Shown here piece after piece: positions 62,301 through 64,000 of a stretch of DNA of 64,000 nucleotides; within the stretch, counting starts at the first letter, position 1; every line of letters starts with the position of its first letter. Location of the stretch: positions 5,618,001-5,682,000 of the forward strand of contig CP110972.1 of the NCBI GenBank assembly GCA_028869255.1, read 5' to 3'. The notes beneath the pieces were generated by a model. It was not told the origin of the DNA, did not search any database, and was given only the letters and a program-made list of their open reading frames with translations. Position numbers and translations under genes: made by a program. This stretch comes from Pseudomonas poae. GTDB taxonomy: Bacteria > Pseudomonadota > Gammaproteobacteria > Pseudomonadales > Pseudomonadaceae.

Positions 62301-63149
62301 TTAGCGCTGCATGCCCCAGCGTTTCACCGTGAGCCGCTCGAAGGTGTCAAACACCAGGTTTTCCACCAGCAAGCCGATCAGAATCACCACGGCCAACCCG
62401 GCGAATACTTTGTCGGTGTACAGCTCGTTGCGGTTCTGGAAAATGTACCAGCCCAAGCCGCCCTTGCCGCTGGTGGCGCCGAAAACCAGCTCGGCGGCGA
62501 TCAGCGTGCGCCAGGCAAATGCCCAGCCGATTTTCAGCCCAGCCAGAATCGACGGCAACGCCGCCGGAATCAGGATGAACAACACAAAACGCATGCCCTT
62601 GAGGCCATAGTTGCGACCGGCCATGCGCAGGGTTTCGGACACACCAAGGAACCCCGAGTAAGTGTTCAGCGCCAACGCCCACAACACCGAATGCACCAGC
62701 ACGAAAATCAGGCTGTTCTGCCCCAGGCCAAACCACAACAGCGCCAACGGCAGCAAGGCGATTGCGGGCAAGGGGTTGAACATCGAGGTCAGGGTGCTCA
62801 GCAGGTCGCGGCCCAACTGCGTCGACACCGCCAGGGTGGTCAGGGCAAACGCCAGCACGATACCGATCAGATAGCCCTTGATCAGCACCGCCAGCGAGAT
62901 ACTCACTTTGCTCAGCAGCTCGCCACTGAGCAGGCCGTCGTACAGCGCGGCGGACGTTTGCAGGAAACTGGGCAGCAACAGGTCGTTGTTCTGGTAGCGG
63001 GCGACCGCTTCCCAGAGGATCGCCAGCACGATCAGGATCAAGCCTTTGCGCAGCCAGCCTTGTTGCCACAGGCGTTGGCGCAGGGGCAGCTCGCGTTCCA
63101 CGGGGACGCTGAGCAGCGGTTGGAGGGTAACTTCAAATTCCTGGCGCAT
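62301..63149 (-). CDS. ABC transporter permease (NitT/TauT family)
   Basis: This is a 282-residue inner-membrane permease with about six helices. The BPD_transp_1 EAA loop is visible around residues 180-200 (EAGRNYG-like MAGRNYGLKGMRFVLFILIP). The family imports nitrate, taurine, sulfonates or related compounds. The start MRQEFEV has AAGGGG 6 bases upstream and comes just after the stop of the ATP-binding gene; the frame is open to a TTG at 63164. Without the binding protein, which is not in the window, the substrate cannot be named. Confidence 0.88.
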   Translation of the reverse strand: MRQEFEVTLQPLLSVPVERELPLRQRLWQQGWLRKGLILIVLAILWEAVARYQNNDLLLPSFLQTSAALYDGLLSGELLSKVSISLAVLIKGYLIGIVLAFALTTLAVSTQLGRDLLSTLTSMFNPLPAIALLPLALLWFGLGQNSLIFVLVHSVLWALALNTYSGFLGVSETLRMAGRNYGLKGMRFVLFILIPAALPSILAGLKIGWAFAWRTLIAAELVFGATSGKGGLGWYIFQNRNELYTDKVFAGLAVVILIGLLVENLVFDTFERLTVKRWGMQR

Positions 63150-63160
63150 GGGCGGCCCCT

Positions 63161-64000
63161 TCAATAAGCGATGCGGATATCGGCGAAGCCCAACTCAAGT
63201 TCGGCCTCGGGCGCTTCATCGAACAGCAGGCGATGAATGCGCCGCGCCGACGCCTGGAACTCCACACCACCGAGGCTGTGCAGGTCATATTGATGGCTGT
63301 GGACTTCGGCGCGCACGCGCCCCGGGTGCGGCGACAGCAACAGGATGCGATTGCCCACCACCAACGCTTCTTCGATGGAGTGGGTGACGAACAACAGGGT
63401 GAAGCGCACCTCCTCCCAGAGCAGCAGCAACTCTTCCTGCATCTTGCGTCGGGTCAGGGCGTCAAGGGCGGCGAAGGGCTCGTCCATCAGCAGGATTTTC
63501 GGCTGCATGGCCAGGGCGCGGGCGATGGCCACGCGGGCTTTCATGCCACCGGAAAGGGTATGCGGGTAAGCGTCGGCAAACGCACTCAGGCCGACTTTTT
63601 CAAGGTAGTGCAGCGCGCGTTCTTCGGCTTCGCGACGCTTAAGGGTTTTCGACGCCAGCAGCGGGAACATCACGTTCTGTTTGACGGTTTTCCACGGTGG
63701 CAGCTGGTCGAACTCCTGGAACACCACAATGCGATCCGGGCCCGGTTGTTCGACCTTTTGGCCCAACAGCCGGATCTCGCCTTCGCAGGGTTTGATAAAC
63801 CCGGCGATGGACTTGAGCAACGTGGACTTGCCGCAGCCCGACGGGCCGAGCAACACGTAGCGATCGGCCGGGTCAATTTCGAAACTGACTTGGTGGGTGG
63901 CCCGCACCACGCGCTCGGGGGTGCGGTATTCCAGGCTGACGTTATCCACCGCCAGCAAGGGCTCGGTGGTGTGCAGGTTGCTGGCCGTGTGGCCTTGCAA
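63161..64000 (-). CDS. ABC transporter ATP-binding protein, start at or beyond window edge
   Basis: This is at least 279 residues of an ABC ATPase. Walker A GPSGCGKST, the Q-loop FQEFDQLPPW, signature LSGGMKARVAIARAL, Walker B ILLMDEPFAALD and the switch histidine (FVTHSIEEAL) are intact. It matches the SsuB/TauB/NrtD group that powers NitT/TauT permeases. The only candidate start in the window is a TTG at the very last bases, so the true start may lie outside. It is followed by the permease gene, and a binding protein would be expected upstream. Confidence 0.9.
   Translation of the reverse strand: MQGHTASNLHTTEPLLAVDNVSLEYRTPERVVRATHQVSFEIDPADRYVLLGPSGCGKSTLLKSIAGFIKPCEGEIRLLGQKVEQPGPDRIVVFQEFDQLPPWKTVKQNVMFPLLASKTLKRREAEERALHYLEKVGLSAFADAYPHTLSGGMKARVAIARALAMQPKILLMDEPFAALDALTRRKMQEELLLLWEEVRFTLLFVTHSIEEALVVGNRILLLSPHPGRVRAEVHSHQYDLHSLGGVEFQASARRIHRLLFDEAPEAELELGFADIRIAY

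Overview
The window looks like chromosome of a fluorescent Pseudomonas (P. fluorescens group). This rests on roughly 60% GC, repeated REP hairpins of the GTGGGAGCGGGCTTGC type, and a gene order from the sulfate-binding protein gene through oscA, a PAS-GGDEF-EAL gene and a desaturase to a PAS-GGDEF gene. As I remember it, that order matches P. aeruginosa PA0283-PA0286 and PA0290. No database was searched; family names come from motifs and recall.

Layout. 1-7.5 kb: sulfur uptake (oscA, sbp), two c-di-GMP enzymes around a phospholipid desaturase, and a receiver-HDOD protein. 7.6-11 kb: the GABA catabolic pair gabD-gabT and a tRNA-Arg(CCG). 11-16.2 kb: an ECF sigma factor overlapping a probable anti-sigma factor, a von Willebrand lipoprotein, and a divergent serralysin-like protease whose C-terminal domain is duplicated. 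16.2-20 kb: three lipoproteins (CsgG, DUF4810, DUF799), then a signal peptidase I with two RDD membrane proteins.

20.1-35.3 kb is the accessory core. An IS66 element borders a contact-dependent inhibition (CDI, two-partner secretion) locus in the order cdiB-cdiA-cdiI. The locus is followed by three orphan toxin modules, each with its own immunity gene. Every orphan module lacks a start codon and opens next to a 17-bp sequence that also occurs inside cdiA where the present toxin domain begins. This looks like a store of exchangeable toxin tips: papain/C39-like protease in place, then deaminase, unknown, and NucA/NucB nuclease. cdiA carries two single-base frameshifts at the same A6 motif and cdiB one in a C run. 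An otherwise ordinary DUF945 gene nearby has an amber stop.

35.8-42.1 kb: the complete pgaABCD operon for poly-N-acetylglucosamine, a biofilm polymer whose synthase responds to c-di-GMP in E. coli. 44-50 kb: a five-gene MarR-FUSC-DUF1656-HlyD-OMF efflux operon with overlapping genes. 50-56.2 kb: two unrecognised genes forming an overlapping pair, DUF2789, a GT39 glycosyltransferase, and a periplasmic repeat protein coupled to a DUF3142 protein. 56.3-61.5 kb: an EmrAB-OMF type efflux operon with a LysR regulator. 61.6-64 kb: a TonB-like periplasmic protein and a NitT/TauT-type ABC transporter that reaches the window edge.
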